Positions 1 to 8,720 of a stretch of 32,600 bases of DNA are shown here, in pieces; positions within the stretch are counted from its first letter, which is position 1; each line of letters opens with the position of its first letter. The stretch comes from Clostridiales bacterium (GTDB lineage: Bacteria > Bacillota > Clostridia > Lachnospirales > Lachnospiraceae). The translations under genes and the position numbers were made by a program. The stretch is from the NCBI GenBank assembly GCA_029007785.1, contig JAQXIM010000143.1, positions 1 through 32,600 of the forward strand, written 5' to 3'. Under the pieces are notes generated by a model that did no database searches, had not been told where the DNA came from, and saw only the letters and a list, made by a program, of their open reading frames with translations.

Positions 1-983
1 GTTACCGGATATCCCTCTGCATCATCCTGATTATAAATCTCTCCAAATACACTGCATGATCTGTATGCCTGAACACCATAGTAGTATGTTTCACCATTCG
101 AAGGTCCATATGTATGGGTATAGGTTGTCTGCTCTGCCGAAGTGATGTTCGTCAGGGAGATCCATGATCCATCTTTACGTGTTTTGTAAAACAGATAATA
201 TCCTTCTGCATACTGGGATTTGCTCCAGGTAAGCTCTACTTTTCCGTCACCCTTATAAACTCCTTTTGTGATTTTATTCGGTGTCGGATATTCCCATACT
301 TCTGCAGATATATCGTAGTATCCATAGGAAGGCTCTGACGATACTACTTCAATATAGTATTTTCCGGCATTCCAGGTGACAATCGATGTCCTATAAACAG
401 AGCTGTATGCATTGCCTCTTTCATCATAAACCATAGCGAACTCGCCATTATTGTTCAATACTATCCTCACAAGGGATTTTTCCTTGAGATCCAGTACATA
501 CCAATCCACATCCCCATAGACTTGATCCGCATTTCCACGCATCACCACACCGGATTCCAGGGGAATCGCGTCTCTCATCGTATCGTTGGGCTCAAGATCA
601 TGCTGAGACGATCTTGAGAAGTTAGCAGAAATCTCATAGGTTCCCGTTCCCGATACTTCCGCATAATAGGTACCTGCAGCTACATTGGCATAACCATTGC
701 TGTTGATGGCGATCGAATCCGTGCATACCTCATCTCTGAATACACGGAGAACTAACTCGTCATTACTAACTCCAATACGAATCCTCCCATTTGACGGTAC
801 TTTAAAGAAATAGTACTGGGAAGAGTTATTCACGCTTCCCAGCTGACAATCACCGTTGAGTATCAATTCCTTCATTTCTCTGTTTGCGCCATGCACCAGG
901 GTGAATGAGAAGATGGTAAATAATACTGCCATCATCAATGAAAATCCCAGTACATGAAGTCGTTTGCTTTTTACCAAGTTCAT
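1..983 (-). CDS. Secreted surface protein with PPC-like and fibronectin type III domains (3' end outside window)
   Basis: The frame opens with ATG at 983, preceded by AAGGAG at good spacing, and stays open for 327 codons to the left edge, so the C-terminus is missing. Residues 1-32 form a signal peptide (basic start, hydrophobic stretch around 12-30, HG-AN end). Residues about 41-122 and 132-228 look like two pre-peptidase C-terminal (PPC) beta-sandwich domains; the second begins EPNDTMRDAI and has the DVDWYVLDL strand typical of the family. Residues about 234-327 look like a fibronectin III domain (start PTPNKITKG, strands VELTW and YYYGVQAY). PPC and Fn3 domains usually accompany secreted enzymes or adhesins; the catalytic or anchoring part would lie beyond the window. 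The domain reading is by eye. No neighbour gives a functional hint. Confidence 0.8.
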   Translation of the reverse strand, partial: MNLVKSKRLHVLGFSLMMAVLFTIFSFTLVHGANREMKELILNGDCQLGSVNNSSQYYFFKVPSNGRIRIGVSNDELVLRVFRDEVCTDSIAINSNGYANVAAGTYYAEVSGTGTYEISANFSRSSQHDLEPNDTMRDAIPLESGVVMRGNADQVYGDVDWYVLDLKEKSLVRIVLNNNGEFAMVYDERGNAYSSVYRTSIVTWNAGKYYIEVVSSEPSYGYYDISAEVWEYPTPNKITKGVYKGDGKVELTWSKSQYAEGYYLFYKTRKDGSWISLTNITSAEQTTYTHTYGPSNGETYYYGVQAYRSCSVFGEIYNQDDAEGYPV

Positions 984-1092
984 ATATTTTCTCCTTATAA
1001 ATGTGATAAGATGAAGAGATCCTTTCTTACAGCAATCAGATAAGAGGCTCATTTTAAAAAGCCAAAGGCAATCCTCTTTATATCGTAAGAAT

Positions 1093-1131
1093 GGCCGCTT
1101 ACTTTCCAAGTATAAGAGAAGCGACCTTTTT
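1093..1131 (+). terminator. Imperfect hairpin with T-run
   Basis: An imperfect stem pairs GGCCGCTT with AAGCGACC (one mismatch) and is followed by TTTTT on the plus strand. No plus-strand gene precedes it. It may be left over from decayed genes. The rest of 984-1327 shows no gene and no other clear signal. Confidence 0.3.
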
Positions 1132-1327
1132 GTATAATCATATGCTTAGCTGCATACTTCCGGATCATAAAATAAACGACTTATTTTAAAGCAATAAAAC
1201 AAGATCCTTCCTCTTGAAAAAAGTATATTATTATTTTTTTAGAAATGCAATATGTTCTTTTTTTCTGTACATGAGATTCTTCACACCAGCCGTTTACCCC
1301 CATGGAATTTCCGTTTGGATCAATCGA

Positions 1328-1530
1328 TTACTCTATCACATAGTCACAAGCAATACGGTAGGTAATAAAATAGTAAATGGCGTATATGCCGGCTATAACC
1401 AGACAGATCAGTACTGCCGTCTCCATGGCTCTCTGTCCGCTGAGACCTGCAAAACCCCAGATTTCGTAGATTTGTCCAATGCACCTGTGGGTTCATCTGC
1501 CAAAATCAGTGCAGGAGTTGTCACTGGATT
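1328..1530 (-). pseudogene. Fused remnants of a Bce-type ABC transporter (ATPase Walker B piece and permease C-terminus)
   Basis: Two short pieces follow the response regulator remnant. In one minus frame 1474-1509 reads LILADEPTGALD, the Walker B and D-loop block of MacB/BceA-type ABC ATPases; that frame stops at 1408. In another frame, from about 1470 down to the stop at 1328, the reading is GFAGLSGQRAMETAVLI and then a hydrophobic helix rich in I, Y and V ending YRIACDYVIE. This looks like the last transmembrane helix of a BceB/FtsX-type permease. Neither piece has a start or the rest of its domain. Gene order (regulator, ATPase, permease) matches antimicrobial-peptide-sensing Bce loci. 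I infer collapse by internal deletions; the permease assignment is the weaker of the two. Confidence 0.55.
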
Positions 1531-1849
1531 TATCTTTCAGCATCCTGCTGATCCGTGCAAGCAGGACCGCGGAATTATATGGTTTGCGAATGAAATCGTC
1601 TCCGCCCACACCAAAGGCCAGCAATTCGTCCTCAGGGGTATCCCGGGCAGTCAGAAAAATCACCGGCGTATCGGATGTTTGCCTCAGTTTCCGGCAGCGG
1701 GTATAGCCGCTCTCTCCCGGAAGATTGATATCCATCAGGATCAGATCACAGGGCGGAATGTCCACGGTCATATAACCATTGCTGCGAAACAATGTGATCA
1801 GTTCTGTGCGGATTGCTTCATCATCTTCCACAATCATAATCCTCTTCAT
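1493..1849 (-). pseudogene. Remnant of an OmpR-family (Bce-type) response regulator
   Basis: The 118-codon frame starts MKRIMIVEDDEAIR, the acidic patch of a receiver domain, and has the phospho-acceptor strand LILMDINLPG, the switch Thr in VIFLTARDT and the Lys in IRKPYN. Compared with intact receivers, the stretch between NGYMTV and CDLILMD is short by about 10-15 residues, and the whole C-terminal winged-helix DNA-binding domain (about 100 residues) is missing. Near 1530 the receiver sequence passes into ABC-transporter-like sequence in another frame, and a TGA ends the frame at 1493. No good ribosome-binding site precedes the ATG. It is probably inactive. No histidine kinase gene is present nearby. 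Confidence 0.7.
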
Positions 1850-2051
1850 ATATTCACACGCTCACTTCTATCCTTTTTTGTTTTCTGAATTCATGCTGTC
1901 TGCATAATTCCGGTTTCCATTCTGTTTATCACCAAATCGACTTCATCATTCCTGTTTTCGTGATTTCCATTCATCTTATGTTATCATTAACAGAGCAGTT
2001 TTCCGAACCGCGAATGCCGTTTTTTTACCTTTTCTTTTTGTTCTGCTAAAA

Positions 2052-4292
2052 TTACATGGATTTTCTGAGATATTCCGCTGTAATTGTATGGGAATGTTCC
2101 ACCATATCTTTTGGCGTACCGGCAAAGACAATCTCTCCTCCGGAAGTACCGCCGTCCGGACCTACATCGATCAGCCAGTCTGCCTGTTTCATGACATCCA
2201 GATTATGTTCAATAACGATAACGGTATTGCCTCGGTCCACCAGACTGTCCAGCAGTTCCATGACTTTCTTCACATCCGAAGCATGGAGACCAGTGGTGGG
2301 CTCGTCCAGCACATAGATATTTCCCTTTTTATCCAGATATTTTGCCAGTTTTACCCGCTGGCGTTCGCCTCCGGAAAGGGTGGACAGCGGCTGCCCCAAT
2401 GACAAATACGGAAGCCCCACCTCCAACATGGCCGCCAGCGCCTTCCGGATTTTCTTATTATCCTTGAAAAACTCATAAGCTTCCCCGGCAGACATATTCA
2501 GAATCTCCACAATGTTCTTTCCCTGATAACGATAGGATAGTGCTTCCTCACTATAGCGTTTCCCTTCGCAGACCTCACAGATAGTAGTGACCGGATCCAT
2601 GAAAACCAGCTCCGTAACGATCTTGCCCCGTCCTCCGCAGACAGGGCAGCCGCCCTTACTGTTGAAAGAGAACAGGGATGGGGTCACACCGTTTTCCGCC
2701 GCCATCACCTTACGAATTTCATCGAAGAATCCCAGGAATGTGGCGGGAGTGGAACGCCCAGTGGCAGTGACCGGAGATTGATCTACCAGTACTGCCTGAT
2801 CCTTATATGTCTTAGCAAATACATCCCGGATCAGGGAGCTTTTGCCTGATCCGGCTACGCCGGTGACCACGGTCAGGATATTCAGTGGAATGTCCACCGA
2901 TACATGTTTCAGGTTATGAACACAGGCATCCCTCACCGGAAGAAATACTTCCGGCTTCCGGGGATCCGCTTTCAGCGGTATTGTTTGTTTCAGTGCATTT
3001 CCGGTGCAGGTACCGGATAGAAGCAGTGCTTCATAACTTCCCTGAAACAATATCTCGCCGCCGTTCTTTCCCGCCAGAGGGCCAACATCAATGACCTCAT
3101 CGGCTATGGAAATCACATCCTTGTCGTGCTCTACCACCAGAACCGTGTTTCCCTTGTCCCGAAGGTTTTTCAGAAGCCTTGTCATACGATATACATCCCT
3201 TGGATGCATACCGGTGCTTGGTTCGTCGAAGATGTAGGTCATACCAGTCAGACTGCTTCCCATGTAGCGTACCAGCTTGAGCCGCTGTGCTTCACCACCG
3301 GAAAGAGTAGATGACTCCCTGTCCATTGACAGATACGGCAGACCAATGTCAATCATCCGATTCAGGGACGCTGTCAGGGTATCGACAATGGTTGTGGCTC
3401 TTGGGTCGTCGATGGTGTGCAGGACTTTAACCAGTTCCGTAAATTCCATAGCGCACATTTCATCGATACTGTATCCTGCCACCTTACAGGAAAGAGACCT
3501 GGCATTGAGCCGCCTTCCCTTACAGTCCGGACAGGGCTTTTCCTCCATAAATTGATTCAGCTTCCGCAAAGTGTGGTCGTTCTGTTCTTCCGGGCCTTTC
3601 ATGAGACAAAGACGCTGAAACTGTGTTTTGATTCCTTCCACTCGTTTATGCGCCCGAGGTCCACCCGGTTTTCTGCTGCCAAACAACAGGAGATTCCTTT
3701 CTTCCTCCGTATAATCACGGTATTTTTTATTCAGGTCGAATAAGCCCGAACCCGTATACAGTTTCCAGTAGTAGTTTCCCACAGCGAAGGCCGGCAGACT
3801 CAGCATGCTTTCGTTCCATGATTTATCCGGATCAATAGCCCGTTCAATGTCCAGGTCCAGAATTTTACCGATTCCAGAGCAAGTCTTACACATGCCGTTG
3901 GGATCATTAAAAGAGAAATAGGAGGCTGTTCCCACGCAGGGCTTGCCAATTCTGGAATAGAGCAGGCGCAAAGCGGCATACATATCACTGATGGTGCCCA
4001 CGGTAGACCGAGCATTACCGCCCAGACGAGACTGATCCACAATGATGGATGCGGAGAGATTATCGATCCGTTCCACTTTGGGCTTTTCGTATTTTGGCAG
4101 CCGTCCCCGAATAAACGCTGTATAGGTCTCGTTCATTTGCCTCTGGCTTTCGGCAGCTATCGTGTCAAAGACAATACTGGACTTTCCGGAACCGGAAACC
4201 CCGGTAAAAACCACGATTTTTCCCTTTGGAATATCCAAAGAGACATTTTTCAGATTATTCTGCCGAAGTCCCCGGATCTCAATTTTATTCAT
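2052..4292 (-). CDS. UvrA-like tandem ABC ATPase (excinuclease subunit A paralogue)
   Basis: A 746-residue soluble protein with two ABC ATPase halves in the UvrA layout. The first Walker A is GVSGSGKSS (residues 31-39) and the second GVAGSGKSS near the middle. The UvrA-type signatures are [11 protein letters not shown] near residue 333 and [11 protein letters not shown] near 640, followed by Walker B segments IFDEPSTG and VLDEPTTG. Zinc-finger cysteine pairs are visible: CKTC, CPDC, and a CPVC...CEVC module in the second half. Housekeeping UvrA is about 940 residues; this protein is some 200 shorter, like the UvrA paralogues of Firmicutes and actinomycetes often linked to drug tolerance rather than standard UvrABC repair. 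No uvrB or uvrC is adjacent. It appears monocistronic. DNA binding is likely; the biological role is unknown. Confidence 0.9.
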   Translation of the reverse strand: MNKIEIRGLRQNNLKNVSLDIPKGKIVVFTGVSGSGKSSIVFDTIAAESQRQMNETYTAFIRGRLPKYEKPKVERIDNLSASIIVDQSRLGGNARSTVGTISDMYAALRLLYSRIGKPCVGTASYFSFNDPNGMCKTCSGIGKILDLDIERAIDPDKSWNESMLSLPAFAVGNYYWKLYTGSGLFDLNKKYRDYTEEERNLLLFGSRKPGGPRAHKRVEGIKTQFQRLCLMKGPEEQNDHTLRKLNQFMEEKPCPDCKGRRLNARSLSCKVAGYSIDEMCAMEFTELVKVLHTIDDPRATTIVDTLTASLNRMIDIGLPYLSMDRESSTLSGGEAQRLKLVRYMGSSLTGMTYIFDEPSTGMHPRDVYRMTRLLKNLRDKGNTVLVVEHDKDVISIADEVIDVGPLAGKNGGEILFQGSYEALLLSGTCTGNALKQTIPLKADPRKPEVFLPVRDACVHNLKHVSVDIPLNILTVVTGVAGSGKSSLIRDVFAKTYKDQAVLVDQSPVTATGRSTPATFLGFFDEIRKVMAAENGVTPSLFSFNSKGGCPVCGGRGKIVTELVFMDPVTTICEVCEGKRYSEEALSYRYQGKNIVEILNMSAGEAYEFFKDNKKIRKALAAMLEVGLPYLSLGQPLSTLSGGERQRVKLAKYLDKKGNIYVLDEPTTGLHASDVKKVMELLDSLVDRGNTVIVIEHNLDVMKQADWLIDVGPDGGTSGGEIVFAGTPKDMVEHSHTITAEYLRKSM

Positions 4293-4505
4293 ATCGAATC
4301 GCCTCTCTTTCTGTCATATCATACTTTCACACCGAGATAGTTTCTCGTCCGTTCTTTCTGTCATTCTCAAGACATCTATACTGCAGATGAAAAAGGAAGA
4401 ACGTAATGATCTTACAGCAAGGTGGTTGGAATGATCTCGACCATTTTTGCTATTTTGTTTATTCACTAAAAGAAACAGTTCCATAAGTAATTCGATAACA
4501 AAGCG

Positions 4506-5108
4506 CTATTCTAAAGAATTGTGAACCCAATCATCAAGAAACTGCATCTGTTCCTTTGTATGAAACCAGTGTTCACCGTCTTCCATCACTGTGAGAACGG
4601 CACCGATTCGATCTGCAAACTCAGATATGGTTTCTCCGGAAGTCAGGTTATCCTTTCCACCATATAAGATGCAGGTGGGGACATGCCATTCAATCCTGTG
4701 TTCCCGTACATAACAGAGATATTTCCAGGACAAGATTTCTCCGAACTCCGTAGAAATCTCTTTTTTACTCTGCAGTTCATCCTCTGTAACCTTCGACCAC
4801 CTCATCATATCGGTAATCAGCTTCTCCATATTAACAATGGGAGAAATAAACAAAGCTTTAGAAATATTCTTTTCAGAAAGAGCGCTCATGGTAAAGAAAG
4901 CACCAATACTGTTTGCAATGAGTATGACCTCATCGTATCCCTTGCTGTACGAATCATAAAAAGCCGAAAATTCATCCCTGGCATCCCATGGATTTTGTGA
5001 TATGTAATCAAAGCCAATCACATCACTTCCAGGAAATAAAGATCTGTAATGATTTGCTTCCTCTGCATTTCCGCCTTTGCCGTGTATGTATATAATTAAG
5101 CGTTTCAT
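4506..5108 (-). CDS. Small alpha/beta hydrolase
   Basis: A 200-residue protein with a compact alpha/beta hydrolase fold. The N-terminus LIIYIHGKGG is the first strand plus oxyanion-hole region. The nucleophile elbow is IANSIGAFF with Ser67 (A-N-S-I-G, slightly off the usual G-x-S-x-G). The likely acid is Asp153 in YGGKDNLTSGE and the likely base His180 in DGEHWFH. There is no signal peptide, so it is cytoplasmic. The gene follows the AraC/GyrI-type regulator by 42 bp on the same strand and is probably co-transcribed with it, which suggests the regulator controls this enzyme. The substrate cannot be told; small esterases of this size act on carboxylic esters or acyl groups. Confidence 0.85.
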   Translation of the reverse strand: MKRLIIYIHGKGGNAEEANHYRSLFPGSDVIGFDYISQNPWDARDEFSAFYDSYSKGYDEVILIANSIGAFFTMSALSEKNISKALFISPIVNMEKLITDMMRWSKVTEDELQSKKEISTEFGEILSWKYLCYVREHRIEWHVPTCILYGGKDNLTSGETISEFADRIGAVLTVMEDGEHWFHTKEQMQFLDDWVHNSLE

Positions 5109-5150
5109 TTTGTAACCTCGTTTGTTAATAAAATATTTTGCCCGATTCCA

Positions 5151-6014
5151 TCATTTCAAAGGAAAACAGATATCAATTTCCATATATCCGTCTTCTCCGA
5201 TACTCCGATATATATCAAAGATCGGTCTGTTATCCAGCTGATTCCCCGTTTTGGAAAGCCACCTGCAGAAAATCTCCTGATATATCATAAACAGGAATTG
5301 AGGAAACCCCTTGAAATGGTAAACGGCATACTTGCCGCCCTCAAAGGTATGAGTAAGAATATCACTGTTTCCTTTCAAAATGGGATGATTTGGCGAAATT
5401 GTCTGGCACAGTTCATACATACAACTGTTTTCATCCGTAATGGACGGGTCATCAATTGTGGATTCTATATAGATTGTATCTTCTGCCGAAAGATGTTTAT
5501 ACTTCTTTATAAACCTGCACCATTCTTCCGGCATATGATTATAGTTTCCTTTTTTCCGTTCATACACAACCAGAAAACTGTCAAGCTGCTCAATCGTAAT
5601 CAGATTTTCTTTTTCTTCCAGCTCGTCAATGGATACACCGTGTGAAAATGAACTTTCTTCCACCATTTGTTCACTTACCTTCCTGAAATCTACAGGTGAA
5701 ACACTCAGCTGCTTTTTAAAAGCCGTAGCAAAATTAGAGGACGAATAGCCCGAGTCCACACCGATTTTCGTAATACTTTTATCCTTTTCAACCTTCAGCC
5801 TCCAGGCACTTCTTTCAAGACGGATCCGCTTGATAAACTGATATAAAGCTTCATCTGTATCCTCTTTAAACATTCGCATAAGATGATATTTCGAGTATGA
5901 ACAGTGCTTTGCTACATCATCAACGGTAATATCTTCATCTATGTGTTCAAAGATATAGTTAATGGCTTTGTTGATAACCTCACTTCTTATTGTCATACTG
6001 GCTTTTTCCTGCAA
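5151..6014 (-). CDS. AraC-family regulator with GyrI-like ligand-binding domain
   Basis: Residues about 10-115 form the two helix-turn-helix motifs of an AraC/XylS DNA-binding domain (ITVDDVAKHCSYSKYHLMRMF, then ITKIGVDSGYSSSNFATAFKK). Residues about 135-287 resemble the GyrI-like small-molecule-binding domain, ending in the usual ICFPLK. This N-terminal HTH plus C-terminal GyrI order is that of Rob/SoxS-related multidrug sensors. The frame can start at TTG 6014, with AGGTGA six bases upstream, or at ATG 5996; the TTG is chosen for its better site but both are possible. It lies directly downstream of a MATE transporter remnant (41 bp), whose intact form would have been a plausible target, and upstream of the alpha/beta hydrolase. 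Confidence 0.88.
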   Translation of the reverse strand: MQEKASMTIRSEVINKAINYIFEHIDEDITVDDVAKHCSYSKYHLMRMFKEDTDEALYQFIKRIRLERSAWRLKVEKDKSITKIGVDSGYSSSNFATAFKKQLSVSPVDFRKVSEQMVEESSFSHGVSIDELEEKENLITIEQLDSFLVVYERKKGNYNHMPEEWCRFIKKYKHLSAEDTIYIESTIDDPSITDENSCMYELCQTISPNHPILKGNSDILTHTFEGGKYAVYHFKGFPQFLFMIYQEIFCRWLSKTGNQLDNRPIFDIYRSIGEDGYMEIDICFPLK

Positions 6015-6055
6015 TGCGGATCACCTGCTTTCTATCCTCTTTTTGTGCTCCATAA

Positions 6056-6301
6056 TCAAAAATACCGATACGATAAAACCTCTGTTACGGGAGCTGCCAT
6101 CCATACTCCCGTTATTCCCCAAACAGAAGGAAAGATCAGTATAAACGCAAGGAGCAGCACGATACCTCGAAGGGATGAGATTACAGCAGAGCTTAAGGCA
6201 TCGCCGCAGCTTGTAAAATACATAGAATTGGTAACATCATATCCCATAATTAAAAAGGAGACTGACAAAAAACGGAAACCGGAAGATACCATCTCTGCCA
6301 C
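6056..6301 (-). pseudogene. C-terminal remnant of a MATE-family efflux transporter
   Basis: Eighty-one codons, readable from a GTG, resemble the last two transmembrane helices of MATE multidrug/Na+ antiporters: a helix around FLSVSFLIMGYDVTNSMYF, the loop GDALSSAVISSLRG, then a helix ending WGITGVWMAAPVTEVL. Full MATE proteins have about 450 residues and 12 helices, so over 80% of the gene is absent. An in-frame stop lies just upstream, and the 135 bp before the fragment contain no other MATE sequence. The fragment is probably not functional. Confidence 0.65.
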
Positions 6302-6426
6302 ACTCGTGTTCTATCCTTTCAGGCATTTTCGAAATGCCAAAATCTATTATAGAGATGTAATCTGTTTTTTTCTTCTGAATTCGTGCTATTGATGACAGAA
6401 AGTGCAGCAGCCGATCATAGAAAAGT

Positions 6427-6450
6427 ATAAGGGGCGTTAATGCCCCTTAT
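6427..6450 (-). terminator. Terminator overlapping the yjdF stop codon
   Basis: A nine-base-pair perfect stem (ATAAGGGGC / GCCCCTTAT) with a six-base loop is followed on the minus strand by ACTTTTC. The yjdF stop codon lies in the loop, so the last codons are part of the hairpin. Confidence 0.7.
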
Positions 6451-6853
6451 GCTTTTCCTTTTTCTTTTGCTGCTTCTGTTCAAACATTCTTTGTGCGTCA
6501 GCCTCTTTTTGTTTTCTGTTTTTGACCTTTCGCTCCAGTTTGTTCTTCTCCTGCTGTAATTTCAAAGCCTGCTGTGATTTTGTACCAATGCCGATTTCCT
6601 TCATCTGCTTTTCCGCATCTCGCTGCCTTCTTTTTGGATTTTTTTTTAAATCCTTTACAACAGTTTCCACAGCTGGACTGAATTGCAAGCGATAATAGCT
6701 TTCAAGGATATATTCCAGTACTTCAAAGTCCTTCGGTTCTGTACAAAAAGTCACCTTTGCAGCAGATAACTTTCCATCCTCAATTCTCTCAAAGACTCCT
6801 ACCCAAAATGGATCCCCAAAATAAACCGTTAGTTTGCCGCTTACTTTGCCCAT
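6437..6853 (-). CDS. yjdF: YjdF family protein
   Basis: A 138-residue protein. The N-terminal half (KLTVYFGDPFWVGVFERIEDGKL) matches the conserved YjdF (DUF2992) core, and the C-terminal third is a highly charged Lys/Glu/Gln helix ending in KKKEKHKGH. The start is set at ATG 6853 because AAGGAGG lies seven bases upstream; a longer frame to 6883 lacks such a site. YjdF genes in Firmicutes are often controlled by the yjdF riboswitch, which binds azaaromatic compounds. Here only 85 bp separate it from the upstream gene, and I do not see the riboswitch. The biochemical role of YjdF is not established. Confidence 0.88.
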   Translation of the reverse strand: MGKVSGKLTVYFGDPFWVGVFERIEDGKLSAAKVTFCTEPKDFEVLEYILESYYRLQFSPAVETVVKDLKKNPKRRQRDAEKQMKEIGIGTKSQQALKLQQEKNKLERKVKNRKQKEADAQRMFEQKQQKKKEKHKGH

Positions 6854-6938
6854 AACAATCCCTCCTTGTTCATTACTGAGCAAAGAATGGACATGTCTTT
6901 TAACTCGTATACCAGTGGTATCTCATCACTTTTTTCAT

Positions 6939-7148
6939 TTACTCCACCATCTTTTCAAATGCCACCTTTTGCTCCTTCATAGAAATCTTCCGGACCCTAT
7001 ATCCATACTCTGTCAGTTCCTTTTTATAGGTTAAAAAAGAGTGATCGATCGGGAAACCTGTTATAGTCTCTATTTCAAAATAAGTTAATTGAAAACGATC
7101 CGTGCCATTTTCCTTTATCCAATTCCATAAGGTATTATACTTGCTCAT
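6939..7148 (-). CDS. Small conserved protein of unknown function
   Basis: A 69-residue soluble protein: it starts MSKYNTLWNWIKENG, then LTYFEIETITGFPIDHSFL, then a basic segment. The pattern KY..L..., LT..EIE.I.GFP, is a recurrent small domain in bacterial genomes (similar to DUF7662-type proteins, where a DNA-related role has been guessed), but no function is known to me. It sits 85 bp upstream of yjdF on the same strand. A weak purine-rich site (GGAAGTGG) precedes the ATG. Confidence 0.7.
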   Translation of the reverse strand: MSKYNTLWNWIKENGTDRFQLTYFEIETITGFPIDHSFLTYKKELTEYGYRVRKISMKEQKVAFEKMVE

Positions 7149-7278
7149 GTTTTACCACTTCCTGCCAATCCTGATTTACTGATTCCAGAAAACGAATCAA
7201 CCCAAAGTTATCTAAGACCATCTGTTCTTATCATCGCGCTGTTTTATTAGCTTTGTGCTTTATTAACTCTCTGCTTTT

Positions 7279-7764
7279 TTATCTCTCTATCTTTTTTACA
7301 AATAAGAAGTATATCATGATCCCATTGATGATAATGTCATAGAATCTGATTCGATCAAACATAATCATACTTGATAAGAAAGACACCAGTATAATACCGA
7401 TGCTGATTATCTTAGGAAATACCCCTTTTTCTTTTGTCATCCAGGTAAAATATGCCAAAATCGGAGAAAAGAAAGCAAATACCGTCCAGCCTATGATAAA
7501 TGCAGCAGAATAAACACCTTTTGCAGCAAACGCCACCAAATAATAAGTGATAAGCATACCTATACAAAAAGGCAATATGTTAATCATTGCACTCTTTCTG
7601 GAACTGCTGTATATGGAAATTAAAACTCCGAACAGGATCCATATTGCCATTTGGGAAAATATGTTTCCTAAATTCTGGGTATAAATATCCAGCAGCCGGC
7701 TGACAATCCCCAACAGTAACCCCATCAAAAACATACTAATTGGATTCATTATCCATTTCTTCAT
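7279..7764 (-). CDS. Hypothetical membrane protein (possibly DUF6518-like)
   Basis: A 161-residue, very hydrophobic protein with about six predicted helices (near residues 8-27, 33-53, 61-83, 88-110, 117-137 and 140-157) and a short basic tail KKIER. No catalytic or transport motif is visible. Length and helix pattern resemble small DUF6518-type integral membrane proteins, but this link is from memory and unsure. AGGAG lies ten bases before the ATG. The gene starts inside the end of an unassigned coding-like frame (about 7736-7890) that separates it from the TetR gene. Confidence 0.65.
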   Translation of the reverse strand: MKKWIMNPISMFLMGLLLGIVSRLLDIYTQNLGNIFSQMAIWILFGVLISIYSSSRKSAMINILPFCIGMLITYYLVAFAAKGVYSAAFIIGWTVFAFFSPILAYFTWMTKEKGVFPKIISIGIILVSFLSSMIMFDRIRFYDIIINGIMIYFLFVKKIER

Positions 7765-7857
7765 CTAATCTCTGCTCCTGTTTTTCTAAAGCCTCAATAT
7801 ACAACGGTCTTGCTTTTCGTTCTGCAAAAAGCTGCCCTCCATCTTTTGCATTGCAGG

Positions 7858-8436
7858 CTAATTGGATTTGCCGGATTTCATCAGCATCATCATGGCCGAA
7901 AAATCCTGTGTCAGCATCTCGGCGATCTGTTCATGAGAGAAATCACACACACCAGTGGCGCACAAAGCGCCAATGCCAAAAGTATGAATCCAAACGTGCT
8001 CAAACAGAGTTTTGGCACTGTTTCTGTTCAAATTATAGTCTTTTTGGAGTACATCCAGGCATTCATCGGCAACCGAGCCAAGATGTCTGTAAATATCGTC
8101 AAATGTCTGTGCTTTGCTGATGGAAGACATAAAAATGAGCTGGTACAGCTTTGGCTCTTCCTTGGCAAACAAAATCATCTGCATCCCCACCTGTTTAAAA
8201 ACCGGTTTGATATGTGCCGCTTTATGTGCGTATTCTTCAAATCGCTCCATAGCTGCAGCCATCACGGCATCCTGAACTTCCTGCATAGAATGGAACACGG
8301 TAAAAATCGGGGTGGTGGATGTGCCAAGCGCCGTCCCCAGCTCCTTGGCAGTCAGTGCCTGCACCCCTTTTTCAGAAACAACACCGAGTGCAGCTTTTGT
8401 GATTTGTTCCTTTGTAAACTTTGCTTTCGGCGGCAT
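7858..8436 (-). CDS. TetR/AcrR-family transcriptional repressor
   Basis: A 192-residue protein. Residues about 7-55 form the TetR helix-turn-helix (FTKEQITKAALGVVSEKG, then LTAKELGTALGTSTTPIFTVFHSMQEV), and the remaining all-helical part would bind a ligand and dimerise. Length is normal for the family. GGAGGAATAT precedes the ATG. Three 14-bp direct repeats lie 13 bp upstream of the start and could be its own operator. TetR proteins usually control a neighbouring exporter or enzyme; here the downstream gene is a small membrane protein and the upstream gene an ABC-2 permease, so the target is not clear. Confidence 0.88.
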   Translation of the reverse strand: MPPKAKFTKEQITKAALGVVSEKGVQALTAKELGTALGTSTTPIFTVFHSMQEVQDAVMAAAMERFEEYAHKAAHIKPVFKQVGMQMILFAKEEPKLYQLIFMSSISKAQTFDDIYRHLGSVADECLDVLQKDYNLNRNSAKTLFEHVWIHTFGIGALCATGVCDFSHEQIAEMLTQDFSAMMMLMKSGKSN

Positions 8437-8449
8437 ATATTCCTCCTAT

Positions 8450-8491
8450 CTGTAATCTTCATTCTGTAACATTCGTTCTGTATCATTAATT
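8450..8491. repeat. Three tandem 14-bp direct repeats upstream of the TetR gene
   Basis: The plus strand reads CTGTAATCTTCATT, CTGTAACATTCGTT, CTGTATCATTAATT in direct succession. The shared core is CTGTA at 14-bp period. The position just upstream of the tetR-like start suggests an operator or promoter element. The rest of the 284-bp gap to the permease gene shows no gene. Confidence 0.55.
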
Positions 8492-8720
8492 ACAATATAC
8501 TCGTTTTTCTTAAAAAATCAATAGCGTTCATAAAATAGATGCCCTTTCCGATTCGATAACATGGAACGCCATTGAAAACAGTGATCTGGACAAAAACAAA
8601 ATATCGGAAGTGCTTCATTCAAAAATACACTCCCGATAAATGCAATGGAATCCACCCTCTTTACCATCTGCAAGTTGTCACTTACTTTATCTTATTATTA
8701 GATAATTTCACGTTTTTTTA

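Noticed and set aside
1214-1888. A 224-codon plus-strand frame over the Bce-type remnants
   Set aside because: The minus strand carries recognisable receiver and ABC motifs here; the plus frame has none and no ribosome-binding site.
2052-4292. Housekeeping uvrA
   Set aside because: It is about 200 residues too short and has no uvrB nearby; it fits the UvrA paralogue group better.
6854-6938. A yjdF riboswitch upstream of yjdF
   Set aside because: Only 85 bp separate the gene from its neighbour and I could not see the motif's paired elements; a covariance-model search would decide.
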